DNA of 64,000 bases from Telluria antibiotica (GTDB lineage: Bacteria; Pseudomonadota; Gammaproteobacteria; Burkholderiales; Burkholderiaceae_D), in assembly GCF_011682055.1 (NCBI RefSeq), contig NZ_JAAQOM010000012.1, positions 124,001 to 188,000 of the forward strand, in the 5' to 3' direction. The notes below the pieces were generated by a model. It was not told the DNA's origin. It searched no databases and worked only from the letters and a program-made list of their open reading frames with translations. The position numbers and the translations under genes are program-made. This document shows, in pieces, positions 1-7,581 of this stretch; positions within the stretch are counted from its first letter, which is position 1; every line of letters starts with the position of its first letter.

Positions 1-356
1 TCTTCTTCGCGTCGGCCGCGCCGCCGGTGCTGTACCCGAACGTGTACGGCATCGACATGCCGACGCGCGACGAGCTGATTGCGCACGGCCGCACCGTCGA
101 GGAAGTGTGCCGCGAGATCACCGCCGACCGCCTCGTCTACCAGGACCTCGATGCCCTGCGCAAGTCGATCTCGGACGTGAACCCGGCGCTGACGAACGTG
201 GAAGCATCGTGCTTCGACGGCGTCTATATCACGGGCGACATCTCGCCAGCGTATCTCGACCAGCTCGAGAACGTGCGCCACAAATCGTCCGGCAAGTCGT
301 CGGATGACCTCGTGCGGACGCAGCTGAATTTGAATCCGCCCGTCGCGGCGGAATAA
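1..356 (+). CDS. purF: Amidophosphoribosyltransferase, C-terminal end (partial)
   Basis: This is the C-terminal 117 residues of glutamine PRPP amidotransferase, which catalyses the first committed step of de novo purine synthesis in the cytoplasm. Reading starts in frame at base 3 (FFASAAPPVLYPNVYGIDMP) and ends at TAA 354-356. The segment YGIDMPTRDELIAHGRT and the later TGDIS are characteristic of the PRTase half of PurF. The start of the gene and the catalytic N-terminal Cys lie upstream of the window, so only the tail can be judged, but it looks intact. The next gene, metZ, follows 128 bp later behind a palindromic repeat, a purF-metZ order usual in Burkholderiales. Confidence 0.93.
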   Translation, partial: FFASAAPPVLYPNVYGIDMPTRDELIAHGRTVEEVCREITADRLVYQDLDALRKSISDVNPALTNVEASCFDGVYITGDISPAYLDQLENVRHKSSGKSSDDLVRTQLNLNPPVAAE

Positions 357-386
357 GCTGGAGTTTGACGCTCGCTTCGCCTTCAC

Positions 387-463
387 GTAGGGTGGGCACG
401 CTGTGCCCACGCAGACGCCGGCACCCAGCGAGCGTTCGCGTGGGCTCGGGGAGCCCACCCTAC
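387..463. repeat. Palindromic REP-like element between purF and metZ
   Basis: Outer arms GTAGGGTGGGC (387-397) and GCCCACCCTAC (453-463) are perfect inverted repeats. Nested inside are GTGGGCAC/GTGCCCAC (392-399 and 403-410) and CCCACGC/GCGTGGG. The whole 77 bp can fold into a cloverleaf-like structure. This architecture resembles dispersed intergenic REP/MITE-type palindromes; whether it recurs in the genome cannot be seen here. Confidence 0.75.
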
Positions 464-484
464 ATAGTTATGGCCCATCATTGA

Positions 485-1729
485 ATGATCATGAGCGACA
501 AACCATCCTACGGCTTTACCACCACCATCCTGCACAACGACCGTCGCAAGCCGATCGAGCATTATTCGCTGCACAAGCCGGTCCACACGTCGGTCGCCTT
601 CGGCTACACGGACGCGCGCCAGCTGGCGTCCGTCTTCCAGGGCAAGGAACCGGGCTTCCGCTACGGCCGCCAGGGTAACCCGACCGTCTCCGCGCTGGAA
701 GACAAGATCACCAAGATGGAAGACGGCGTCGCCACGCTGTGCTTTGCGACGGGCATGGCCGCGATCGGCGCGCTCGCGCAGGCGCTGCTGCGCGCGGGCG
801 ATCACGTCGTATCGTCGTCGTTCCTGTTCGGGAATACCAACAGCCTGTGGAACACGGTGGCGTCGCAGGGCACCGAGGTGTCGTTCGTGGACGCGACCGG
901 CGTCGCCAACGTGGAAGCCGCACTGAAGCCGACCACGCGCATGGTGTTCGTCGAGACGATCGCGAATCCGCGCACGCAGATCGCCGACCTGGCGCGCATC
1001 GGTGAACTGTGCCGCGCGCGCGGCATCCTGTACGTCGTCGACAACACGATGACGACGCCTTACCTGTTCCGCCCGAAGATCGTCGGCGCGGGCCTCGTCG
1101 TGAACGCGCTGACGAAGTCGATCGGCGGCCACGGCATGGCGCTGGGCGGCGCGCTGACGGACACGGGTGTCTTCGACTGGAGCACCTACCCGAACATCGC
1201 CGACAACTTCCGCCGCCAGCCGCCGGCGGCGCAGGGCATGGCCCAGCTGCGCGCAAAAGGGCTGCGCGACTTCGGCGCGTCGCTGGCGCCGGAAGCAGCG
1301 CACCACATCGCCGTCGGCGCGGAGACGCTCGCGCTGCGCATGGAACGCACATGCGCCAACGCGCTCGCGCTGGCGCAGATGCTGGAAGCGGACGAGCGCG
1401 TCGCCGCCGTCCACTACCCGGGCCTGCCGTCGCACCCGCAGCACCAGCTGGCGTCCGAGCAGTTCCGTGCGTACGGCTCGCTGTTCAGCTTCGAGCTGAA
1501 AGAGGGCATCGATTGCTTCGACTACCTGAACCGCCTGAGGGTCGGCATCCCGGCCAGCAACCTGGGCGACACGCGCACGCTCGTGATCCCCGTCGCGCAC
1601 ACGATCTTCTTCGAGATGGGGCCGGAGCGCCGCGCCAGCATGGGCATCGCGGAATCGCTGATCCGCGTGTCGGTGGGCATCGAAGACACGGCCGACCTGC
1701 TGGCCGACTTCGGCAACGCGCTGTCGTAA
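485..1729 (+). CDS. metZ: O-succinylhomoserine/O-acetylhomoserine sulfhydrylase family (cystathionine gamma-synthase-like PLP enzyme)
   Basis: A 414-residue Cys/Met metabolism PLP-dependent enzyme, expected to make homocysteine (or cystathionine) from an activated homoserine. The family signature NALTKSIGGHG is present, with Lys211 as the likely Schiff-base lysine. GFRYGRQGNPTVSALE near residue 60 is the usual substrate/PLP phosphate segment, and SVGIEDTADLL is the typical C-terminal motif. Length fits the family (about 390-430). Two in-frame ATGs (485 and 491) are possible; the first was kept. The position after purF favours MetZ, but sulfhydrylase and gamma-synthase activities cannot be separated from sequence alone. 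An 11-bp direct repeat (GCTGTCGTAAA) overlaps the stop codon. Confidence 0.85.
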   Translation: MIMSDKPSYGFTTTILHNDRRKPIEHYSLHKPVHTSVAFGYTDARQLASVFQGKEPGFRYGRQGNPTVSALEDKITKMEDGVATLCFATGMAAIGALAQALLRAGDHVVSSSFLFGNTNSLWNTVASQGTEVSFVDATGVANVEAALKPTTRMVFVETIANPRTQIADLARIGELCRARGILYVVDNTMTTPYLFRPKIVGAGLVVNALTKSIGGHGMALGGALTDTGVFDWSTYPNIADNFRRQPPAAQGMAQLRAKGLRDFGASLAPEAAHHIAVGAETLALRMERTCANALALAQMLEADERVAAVHYPGLPSHPQHQLASEQFRAYGSLFSFELKEGIDCFDYLNRLRVGIPASNLGDTRTLVIPVAHTIFFEMGPERRASMGIAESLIRVSVGIEDTADLLADFGNALS

Positions 1730-1843
1730 AGCTGCTGTCGTAAAACCCCGTAAAGCCGGGGAGGGCGGCAGGCCGTCCCCGTTGAGTGCCCGCGGCGCAG
1801 CGGTTATGATCGTCGTGTTGCCATCTCTCTATTCTAGGACCGC

Positions 1844-2650
1844 ATGCCCATGAAGACTGTCCTGTTGTGCGCCGCACTGCTGTGCGGCGCGAGCGCACTC
1901 GCCGCGGAGCCCGCCGCCAAATCCCAGGCAAAGGCCGGCGCCGCGAAAGGGGCCGCCGCCGCGCCGTCCGCCAATGCCGCCGCCGAACTCGCCGAAGCGG
2001 ACGCGCTGTTCGCCAAGAAGGCGTATCCGGACGCCCTGCAGAAGTACACGAAGCTGGCGAACGCCGGCAACGTGATGGCCCAGCAGCACCTGGGCGAAAT
2101 GTATTTCTATGGCGAGGCCGGTGCCATCGACATGGACAAGGCCGCGCAATGGTTCCAGAAGGCCGCCGCGAAGGGCAATTCCGTCGCCATCGCGTCGCTG
2201 GAGCTGATGAAGCAGCGCGAGGCGCGCCGCGCCGACCTCGACTACTGGATCGCGAAGTACGACGGGTCCGACCTGCGCACGACCGAATACCGCTGCCCGG
2301 CGCCGCGCTTCCCCGCGATGTCGAAGGTCAACGAGGAAATCGATTATTACAGCGGCAAGATGAAGGACTGGGAGGCTTGCCACAACCGCTGGGTGAAACA
2401 CCTGAACGCGTCGCTGCCGCTGACCAAGCGCATCCCGGACGACATCGCCAAGCTGCTCACGAAGGACGAGTCCGACAAGGCTGCGGCGCACCTGAAAGAC
2501 GTGGGCGACCGCCTTGCGGAAGATACGAAGGTGGCCGGCAAGCTTGTCATCGCGGATTTCGACGCGTGGCGCGCGGGTACCGAGGCGTACGTCAAGGAAC
2601 ACAACGAGATGGTCAAGAACGCGCCGCCGCGCGATCCGGACGATAAGTGA
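1844..2650 (+). CDS. Sel1-repeat-like periplasmic protein
   Basis: A 268-residue exported protein of unknown specific role. Residues 1-21 form a signal peptide ending ...GASALAAE. An Ala/Lys-rich linker follows, then about two Sel1/TPR-like helical repeats (residues 45-130: ADALFAKKAYPDALQKY..., GEMYFYGEAGAIDMDKAAQW). The C-terminal half (130-268) has CPAP...C and KDWEACHNRW, a conserved-looking domain I do not recognise. Sel1 repeats are protein-protein interaction modules. An in-frame ATG at 1850 has a better spacing from the AGGA at 1836 than the ATG at 1844. It is monocistronic and meets the minus-strand gene after 16 bp. Confidence 0.75.
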   Translation: MPMKTVLLCAALLCGASALAAEPAAKSQAKAGAAKGAAAAPSANAAAELAEADALFAKKAYPDALQKYTKLANAGNVMAQQHLGEMYFYGEAGAIDMDKAAQWFQKAAAKGNSVAIASLELMKQREARRADLDYWIAKYDGSDLRTTEYRCPAPRFPAMSKVNEEIDYYSGKMKDWEACHNRWVKHLNASLPLTKRIPDDIAKLLTKDESDKAAAHLKDVGDRLAEDTKVAGKLVIADFDAWRAGTEAYVKEHNEMVKNAPPRDPDDK

Positions 2651-2666
2651 CGCGGCGGGCGGGCAG

Positions 2667-3380
2667 CTAGCGCGGGCACGTCGTGTTCATGGGAGGGCTG
2701 CCGTTTGCCGGATACGTGCGGCAGAACGAGCCCACCGGCGTGACGATGCGGTATACGCGCATGTTGCCGTCGGCCGCCGTCGTGATCTCTTCGACGTGTG
2801 CAGACCGGAACCAACTGCCGCCTGCCGCGTGAGCGGCGTCGAACCGGCGGTCGAGCTCCTCCTGCGTGCGCGAGCGGAAGCGTTGGGTCGCACCGGGTGC
2901 ATGGTTAAGTTCGCGTGCGATCACGGCCGCGTCGCGCGCGGCGGCCGCAACGATGTCCTCGCGGGCGGGACGAGGCGTCTCCATCGGTGCTGCAGACGCG
3001 GGTTCGGGCCGAGGTGCCGCGGGCGTTTCCGTTGGCGTCACCGGGAGCACCGGGTTGACGGTAAGCCTGGACTGCGGCGGTCGCGCAGATAATGTCCGCG
3101 CCGGGTGTCGCACTGGCTGCACTGCGCCAGGCGCGGGCGGTGGGGCGGCGGCGGGCACCGCCACGCGTGGCCCGGGCCTGGCGAGCGTCAGTCTGAGCTG
3201 CGCAGCATCGTAGTCGGGTGAAGGCGACCGGGGAACGGGCCACGGATGGGCCAGGCCCAACCACAGCAGATGCGCCGCCGCAGACACCGATATGGCAATT
3301 GCCAGCCTTCCCTGCGGGCGCGCGACGCCCGCTGCCAGCGCGGGCGCGCGGGGTGGATGAATGTCAGGATGGTGCGGCAA
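2667..3380 (-). CDS. Membrane-anchored proline-rich hypothetical protein
   Basis: A 237-residue protein with one N-terminal membrane segment (around residues 25-45, LAIAISVSAAAHLLWLGLA). A long Pro/Ala-rich linker (50-140) and a small C-terminal domain with two Cys (GSFCRTYPANG and TTCPR) follow. The layout (cytoplasmic tail, single helix, Pro-rich spacer, periplasmic domain) resembles TonB-like or energy-coupling proteins, but no TonB C-terminal motif is visible, so no function is claimed. The start is a TTG at 3380, chosen because GAGGAG lies just upstream; later starts would remove the tail before the helix. Confidence 0.6.
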   Translation of the reverse strand: MPHHPDIHPPRAPALAAGVARPQGRLAIAISVSAAAHLLWLGLAHPWPVPRSPSPDYDAAQLRLTLARPGPRVAVPAAAPPPAPGAVQPVRHPARTLSARPPQSRLTVNPVLPVTPTETPAAPRPEPASAAPMETPRPAREDIVAAAARDAAVIARELNHAPGATQRFRSRTQEELDRRFDAAHAAGGSWFRSAHVEEITTAADGNMRVYRIVTPVGSFCRTYPANGSPPMNTTCPR

Positions 3381-3476
3381 ACGGCTCCTCGATGGTCACG
3401 GCGCCGCAGTCCGGCGCATCGGGATTCTAACGAAAAAGCCGCGTTGTTTAATCACCAAAACTCTCCTGAAACGACA

Positions 3477-3497
3477 AGGCCCGCATCACGCGGGCCT
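3477..3497 (-). terminator. Putative terminator of lexA
   Basis: AGGCCCGC/GCGGGCCT stem (3477-3484 and 3490-3497) with a 5-base loop, about 40 bp past the lexA stop on the minus strand. It is followed on that strand by a moderately T-rich stretch, so it is a plausible but not textbook intrinsic terminator. Confidence 0.5.
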
Positions 3498-3538
3498 GCG
3501 CATCGCCATGATGGCGAAAGAGTAAAGGTGTCGAAAAC

Positions 3539-4195
3539 TCAGTGCCAGGACCGCAACAAGCCGACCGCCAGCCCTTCCAGCGCAAACTCGTCGGCACCCG
3601 GATCGACGGTGATGACGGAAAAGTCCGGATTTTCCGGCAGCAGTTCGATCGTGGCCCCCGTCTTGCGGTAACGCTTGACCGTCACTTCGTCGCCGATGCG
3701 GGCGACGACGATCTGGCCGTTCTTGGCGCTGTCGACTTTCTTGACCGCGAGGAAGTCGCCGTCGCAGATGCCTGCGTCGCGCATCGACCAGCCACGGACT
3801 TTCAGCAGGAAGTCGGGCTTGCTCGAGAACATCGCCGGATCGACGGAGTAGGTCGCTTCGACGTGTTCCTGGGCGAGGATGGGCGAACCGGCAGCCACGC
3901 GGCCGACGAGCGGCAGCGACATCAGGTTCGGCGGGATGGCCGGCACGAAGGACGGGATGGCCGACTTCGACTCCGGTGCGGACTGGCCGACGAGGCGGAT
4001 GCCGCGCGACGTGCCCGGGGAGATTTCGATCGCGCCTTTACGGGCCAGTGCCTGCAGGTGTTCCTCGGCCGCGTTGGCCGAGCGGAAGCCAAGCTCCTGG
4101 GCGATTTCGGCGCGAGTCGGCGGGAAGCCCGTGTTGTCGATGGCTTCCTTGATCAGGTTGAGAATCTGTTCTTGCCGTGCGGTGAGCTTTAGCAT
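3539..4195 (-). CDS. lexA: LexA SOS repressor
   Basis: A 218-residue LexA, the self-cleaving repressor of the DNA-damage response. The N-terminal winged helix-turn-helix (residues 1-68) contains GFPPTRAEIAQELGFRSANA. The Ala102-Gly103 cleavage site lies in RVAAGSP. The S24 peptidase-like half has catalytic Ser137 (RGWSMRD) and Lys174 (VTVKRY). All elements for RecA-stimulated autocleavage are intact and the length is normal. A consensus SOS box lies 30 bp upstream, so it should be autoregulated. It is divergent from the ribosomal operon starting with rpsF. Confidence 0.97.
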   Translation of the reverse strand: MLKLTARQEQILNLIKEAIDNTGFPPTRAEIAQELGFRSANAAEEHLQALARKGAIEISPGTSRGIRLVGQSAPESKSAIPSFVPAIPPNLMSLPLVGRVAAGSPILAQEHVEATYSVDPAMFSSKPDFLLKVRGWSMRDAGICDGDFLAVKKVDSAKNGQIVVARIGDEVTVKRYRKTGATIELLPENPDFSVITVDPGADEFALEGLAVGLLRSWH

Positions 4196-4224
4196 GTTCG
4201 TCTTGGTTGCGGTGCGGGATGAGA

Positions 4225-4240
4225 CTGTATTTTTGTACAG
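4225..4240. promoter_or_regulatory. LexA-binding SOS box upstream of lexA
   Basis: CTGTATTTTTGTACAG matches the gamma/betaproteobacterial SOS consensus CTGT-N8-ACAG exactly, and is flanked by A and T on the two sides as in TACTGT...ACAGTA. It lies 30 bp upstream of the lexA start, the position expected for autorepression. Confidence 0.93.
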
Positions 4241-4275
4241 TATTGCGCCGCGCGCAAGGGGATTTCAAAGTTTTT

Positions 4276-4333
4276 TTCGCGGTGCGGCACGCAGCGCGCG
4301 TCCCGAGCCTTTCGCGCTGCGGCACGCAGCGCG
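4276..4333. repeat. Tandem 23-bp palindromic repeat
   Basis: Two copies of TTCGCG(G/C)TGCGGCACGCAGCGCG (4276-4298 and 4311-4333, period 35 bp) differ at one base. Each is itself a near-palindrome, GCGCTGC-GGCAC-GCAGCGC. They sit between the LexA box and the rpsF promoter region. Confidence 0.7.
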
Positions 4334-4364
4334 ACAAAGGTGGTGCACTTGACGTTTTTACGGT

Positions 4365-4370
4365 TATAAT
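4365..4370 (+). promoter_or_regulatory. Probable -10 element of the rpsF operon
   Basis: A consensus TATAAT 73 bp before the rpsF start. No -35 at 16-18 bp spacing is convincing; a TTGACG sits only 10 bp upstream and cannot pair with it. Confidence 0.45.
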
Positions 4371-4443
4371 GTCGGGCTTCCCTTCCCACACTCGTCTTGA
4401 CGCCGAGGTGGGCATTTGTTTAAACGTCCTTAAGGAGTGTTTC

Positions 4444-4827
4444 ATGCGTCATTATGAAATCGTGTTTATCGTCCACCCGGACCAGAGCGAGCAGGTCCCG
4501 GCGATGATCGAACGCTACAAGACCACGGTCACCTCGCGCGGCGGCAACATCCACCGCGTCGAAGATTGGGGCCGTCGTCAAATGGCTTACCAGATCCAGA
4601 AGCTGCCGAAGGCACACTACATCTGCTTGAACATCGAGTGCGACAACGAGACCCTGGTCGAGCTGGAAACCGCATTCAAATTCAATGATGCCGTGCTGCG
4701 TCACCTGACCGTGAAGATGAAGAAAGCTGAAACCGCACCGTCGCCGATGATGAAGTCGGTCCAGCGCGAAGACGCAGCCAAGAGCCACCGCGCCGAGCAG
4801 GCCGCCGCTCCGGCCGCTGCAGCCTAA
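4444..4827 (+). CDS. rpsF: 30S ribosomal protein S6
   Basis: A 127-residue S6, which binds 16S rRNA with S18 in the small-subunit platform. MRHYEIVFIVHPDQSEQVP at the start and NIHRVEDWGRRQMAYQI are family hallmarks. The Ala-rich C-terminal tail (EQAAAPAAAA) is an extension seen in betaproteobacteria. The ATG at 4444 is preceded by AAGGAGTG at 4431. It is the first gene of the rpsF-priB-rpsR-rplI operon. Confidence 0.97.
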   Translation: MRHYEIVFIVHPDQSEQVPAMIERYKTTVTSRGGNIHRVEDWGRRQMAYQIQKLPKAHYICLNIECDNETLVELETAFKFNDAVLRHLTVKMKKAETAPSPMMKSVQREDAAKSHRAEQAAAPAAAA

Positions 4828-4854
4828 ATCTCTCGCGGGAGCACCGAGCAGTAA

Positions 4855-5145
4855 GTGAACGAGCTGTCGCTGGTCGCAAGCATTCTGGAACGCGACACCT
4901 TGCGCTACACACCGGCCGGCATCCCCATCGTGGGCGGCGTCCTGCAACACGGATCGACGCAGACGGAAGCGAGGATGGACAGGCAGGTCGATTTCGAGAT
5001 TCCCGCGGTTGCCGCGGGCGAGATTTCGGGACGATTTGCCAACGCCGAGTTGGGCGCGATGTACCGCTTCACGGGATTCCTGGCCAGGAAAAGCCGTCAC
5101 AGCAAAAGCTTGGTGTTTCACATCATTGATTTCAGTGCCGCATAA
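4855..5145 (+). CDS. priB: Primosomal replication protein N (PriB)
   Basis: A 96-residue OB-fold single-strand DNA-binding protein that joins PriA and DnaT during replication restart. The family pattern is visible: NELSLVASILERDTLRYTPAG at the start and FLARKSRHSKSLVFHI at the end. Location between rpsF and rpsR is the conserved position of priB. It begins with GTG at 4855; no ATG is available in frame before the conserved N-terminus. Confidence 0.93.
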   Translation: MNELSLVASILERDTLRYTPAGIPIVGGVLQHGSTQTEARMDRQVDFEIPAVAAGEISGRFANAELGAMYRFTGFLARKSRHSKSLVFHIIDFSAA

Positions 5146-5202
5146 GCAGTAAGAAACTGCGAAGTTGCGGGCACGTTTATAGATAGATACAGGAGCCTCA
5201 AA

Positions 5203-5493
5203 ATGGCATTCGGTAAAAAGTTCGACAAAAACAAAGCTAAGCTCAAAGAGAAGCGTAAACAGCAGAACCCGCTGTTCAAGCGCAAGAAATTCTGCCGCTT
5301 CACCGCTGCAGGCGTGGAACAGGTTGACTACAAAGACGTCGACACCCTGAAGGATTTCGTCCAGGAAAACGGCAAGATCATGCCGGCACGCCTGACCGGC
5401 ACCAAGGCTCACTACCAGCGTCAAGTGGACACCGCCATCAAGCGCGCCCGTTACCTGGCTCTGCTGCCGTACACCGACCTGCACAACGCTTAA
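5203..5493 (+). CDS. rpsR: 30S ribosomal protein S18
   Basis: A 96-residue S18 with a Lys-rich N-terminal extension (FGKKFDKNKAKLKEKRKQQ) and the core KFCRFTAAGVEQVDYKDVDT, ending RYLALLPYTDLH as expected for the family. It partners S6 in the 30S platform. ATG 5203 follows AGGAGCCTC. The gene lies within the conserved ribosomal operon, 57 bp after priB. Confidence 0.97.
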   Translation: MAFGKKFDKNKAKLKEKRKQQNPLFKRKKFCRFTAAGVEQVDYKDVDTLKDFVQENGKIMPARLTGTKAHYQRQVDTAIKRARYLALLPYTDLHNA

Positions 5494-5539
5494 TCGTCGG
5501 TCGCGACATCAAAGCATAGTCAGATTACTGGAGAATAAA

Positions 5540-5992
5540 ATGCAAGTTATCCTGCTGGAAAAAGTCGTCAACGTCGGCAACCTGGGCGACGTCGTCAAGG
5601 TCAAGGACGGTTACGCACGTAACTTCCTGATCCCGCAAAAAATGGCCCGCCGCGCAACGCAAGCTGCCGTGGCCGAGTTCGAAGTCAAGCGCGCCGAACT
5701 GGAAAAAGCAGCTGCCGAGAAGCTGGCCGCCGCTCAAGCCCAAGGCGACAAGCTGAACGGCATGACCGTCACCATCGCTCAGAAAGCAGGCGTCGACGGC
5801 CGTCTGTTCGGTTCCGTGACCAACTTCGACATCGCCGAAGCCCTGACCAAGCAAGGTTTCGCCGTCGAGAAGGCACAAGTGCGCATGCCGACCGGTCCGC
5901 TGAAGACCACGGGCGAGCACCCGGTGTCGGTCGCTCTGCACACCGACGTCGTGGTGGAAATCACCATCGCTGTCGTGGGCGAAGCTGCCTAA
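5540..5992 (+). CDS. rplI: 50S ribosomal protein L9
   Basis: A 150-residue L9, a 23S rRNA-binding protein with two globular domains joined by a long helix. The N-terminal signature MQVILLEKVVNVGNLGDVV and GYARNFLIPQKMA are exact family motifs. The Ala/Glu/Lys helix (50-80) and the C-terminal domain ending VVVEITIAVVGEAA are complete. It is the last gene of the operon, with a strong terminator 29 bp after the stop. Confidence 0.97.
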   Translation: MQVILLEKVVNVGNLGDVVKVKDGYARNFLIPQKMARRATQAAVAEFEVKRAELEKAAAEKLAAAQAQGDKLNGMTVTIAQKAGVDGRLFGSVTNFDIAEALTKQGFAVEKAQVRMPTGPLKTTGEHPVSVALHTDVVVEITIAVVGEAA

Positions 5993-6020
5993 GAAACGTT
6001 CTGTTGCCAGAATGAGAAAA

Positions 6021-6049
6021 GCCGGGGACGCCCCGGCTTTTTTATTTTT
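6021..6049 (+). terminator. Rho-independent terminator of the rpsF-rplI operon
   Basis: GCCGGGG-AC-GCCCCGGC hairpin followed by TTTTTTATTTTT, directly after rplI. Confidence 0.93.
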
Positions 6050-6089
6050 GGAAACTCACCAATGATTTCAGCGCCTGATCGGATACGGG

Positions 6090-6095
6090 TATAAT
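6090..6095 (+). promoter_or_regulatory. Possible -10 element very close to the dnaB start
   Basis: TATAAT lies only 7 bp before the ATG at 6103. If used, transcription would start at or beside the initiation codon, giving an almost leaderless dnaB mRNA. No good -35 is seen, so this is only a candidate. Confidence 0.3.
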
Positions 6096-6102
6096 GCCGG
6101 CC

Positions 6103-7488
6103 ATGAACACCCCAGCAGACCCGCAGATCGAGTCGCTCCGCATCCCCCCGCATTCCATCGAAGCAGAACAGTCCGTCATCGGCGGCCTTCTGCGCGACAA
6201 TGCGGCGTGGGACCGCATTGCCGACTTCATGCACGCGGAGGATTTTTACCGCTACGACCACCGGATCATCTTCGAACAGATGGTCCGCCTGATCAATGCC
6301 GGCAAGCCTGCCGACGTGATCACCGTGTACGAGGCGCTCGTCCAGCTCGGCAAGGCCGAGGACGTGGGCGGCCTCCAGTACCTGAATGCGATGGCGCAGA
6401 ATACGCCATCCGCTGCCAACATCCGCCGTTATGCCGAGATCGTGCGCGATCGCGGCGTGCTGCGCCAGCTCATCACCGTTGCCGACGAAGTCTCCGGCAA
6501 GGCATTCAATCCGCAAGGCGCCGAAGTCAAGCAGATCCTCGACGAGGCCGAATCGCGCATCTTCGCGATCGCCGAGCAGGGCGCCCGCGGCGCGCAAGGC
6601 TGGCTGCCCGTGCAGCCACTGCTGACCCAGGTGGTCGAGCGCGTCGACGAGCTGTACAGCCGCGACAACCAGGGCGAGATCACGGGCGTCCCGACGGGCT
6701 TCATCGACCTCGACAAGATGACGTCCGGCCTGCAGCCGGGCGACCTCGTCATCGTCGCAGGCCGTCCGTCGATGGGCAAGACGGCCTTCTCCGTCAACAT
6801 CGGCGAGAGCGTGGCCGTCGACGCCGGCCTGCCGGTCGCGATCTTCTCGATGGAGATGGGCGGCGTGCAGCTGGCGATGCGTATGCTCGGCTCCATCGGC
6901 CAGCTCGACCAGCACCGCCTGCGTACCGGCAAGCTGTTGGACGAGGACTGGCCGCGCCTGACGCATGCGATCCAGAAGATGAACGACGCGCAGATCTTCA
7001 TCGACGAGACGCCCGCTTTGAACCCGATCGAGATGCGCGCGCGCGCGCGCCGCCTGGCGCGCCAGTGCGGCAAGCTCGGTCTGATCATCGTCGACTACCT
7101 GCAACTGATGCAGGGTTCCAAGCCGGGCGACAACCGGGCGTCCGAGATCTCGGAGATCTCGCGAAGCCTGAAGGGCCTGGCGAAGGAACTGGGGTGCCCC
7201 GTGATCGCGCTGTCCCAGCTGAACCGCTCACTGGAACAGCGCCCGAACAAGCGCCCCGTGATGTCCGACCTGCGCGAATCGGGCGCTATCGAACAGGATG
7301 CGGACGTGATCATCTTCCTGTATCGTGACGAAGTTTACAACCCGGACTCGCCCGACAAAGGTACCGCCGAAATCATTATCGGCAAACAGCGTAACGGCCC
7401 GATCGGCGCCATTCGCGTGACCTGGATGGGCATGTACACCAAGTTCGGCAATTACAGCGGCAACCTCGGTATTTACCAGGGCGATTAA
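6103..7488 (+). CDS. dnaB: Replicative DNA helicase DnaB
   Basis: A 461-residue hexameric helicase that unwinds DNA at the replication fork. The N-terminal DnaG/DnaC-binding domain (about 1-110) starts IPPHSIEAEQSVIGGLL. The RecA-like domain has Walker A GRPSMGKTAF (Lys226), Walker B LIIVDYLQLM, ALSQLNR and SDLRESGAIEQDAD. The length is normal. MNTPADPQ at 6103 was chosen; an upstream ATG at 6094 would add MPA. It lies behind the rplI terminator, as in many betaproteobacteria. No intein or frameshift is present. Confidence 0.96.
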   Translation: MNTPADPQIESLRIPPHSIEAEQSVIGGLLRDNAAWDRIADFMHAEDFYRYDHRIIFEQMVRLINAGKPADVITVYEALVQLGKAEDVGGLQYLNAMAQNTPSAANIRRYAEIVRDRGVLRQLITVADEVSGKAFNPQGAEVKQILDEAESRIFAIAEQGARGAQGWLPVQPLLTQVVERVDELYSRDNQGEITGVPTGFIDLDKMTSGLQPGDLVIVAGRPSMGKTAFSVNIGESVAVDAGLPVAIFSMEMGGVQLAMRMLGSIGQLDQHRLRTGKLLDEDWPRLTHAIQKMNDAQIFIDETPALNPIEMRARARRLARQCGKLGLIIVDYLQLMQGSKPGDNRASEISEISRSLKGLAKELGCPVIALSQLNRSLEQRPNKRPVMSDLRESGAIEQDADVIIFLYRDEVYNPDSPDKGTAEIIIGKQRNGPIGAIRVTWMGMYTKFGNYSGNLGIYQGD

Positions 7489-7507
7489 GCCGATAGCAGT
7501 CAAGGAT

Positions 7508-7540
7508 CGCGGCGCCCGCTCCATGAGGACGGGCGCCGCG
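7508..7540 (+). terminator. GC hairpin after dnaB
   Basis: Perfect 11-bp inverted repeat CGCGGCGCCCG/CGGGCGCCGCG with an 11-base loop, followed by only ACTTTCG. It is likely a transcription-attenuating or mRNA-stabilising hairpin between dnaB and the phosphate genes. Confidence 0.55.
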
Positions 7541-7581
7541 ACTTTCGAGAAGTCCCAAGAGAATTACCCAACGGAGAACCT

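Noticed and set aside
4349..4370. TTGACG...TATAAT as a sigma-70 promoter for rpsF
   Set aside because: The spacer is only 10 bp; a working promoter needs about 16-18, so only the -10 was kept as a candidate.
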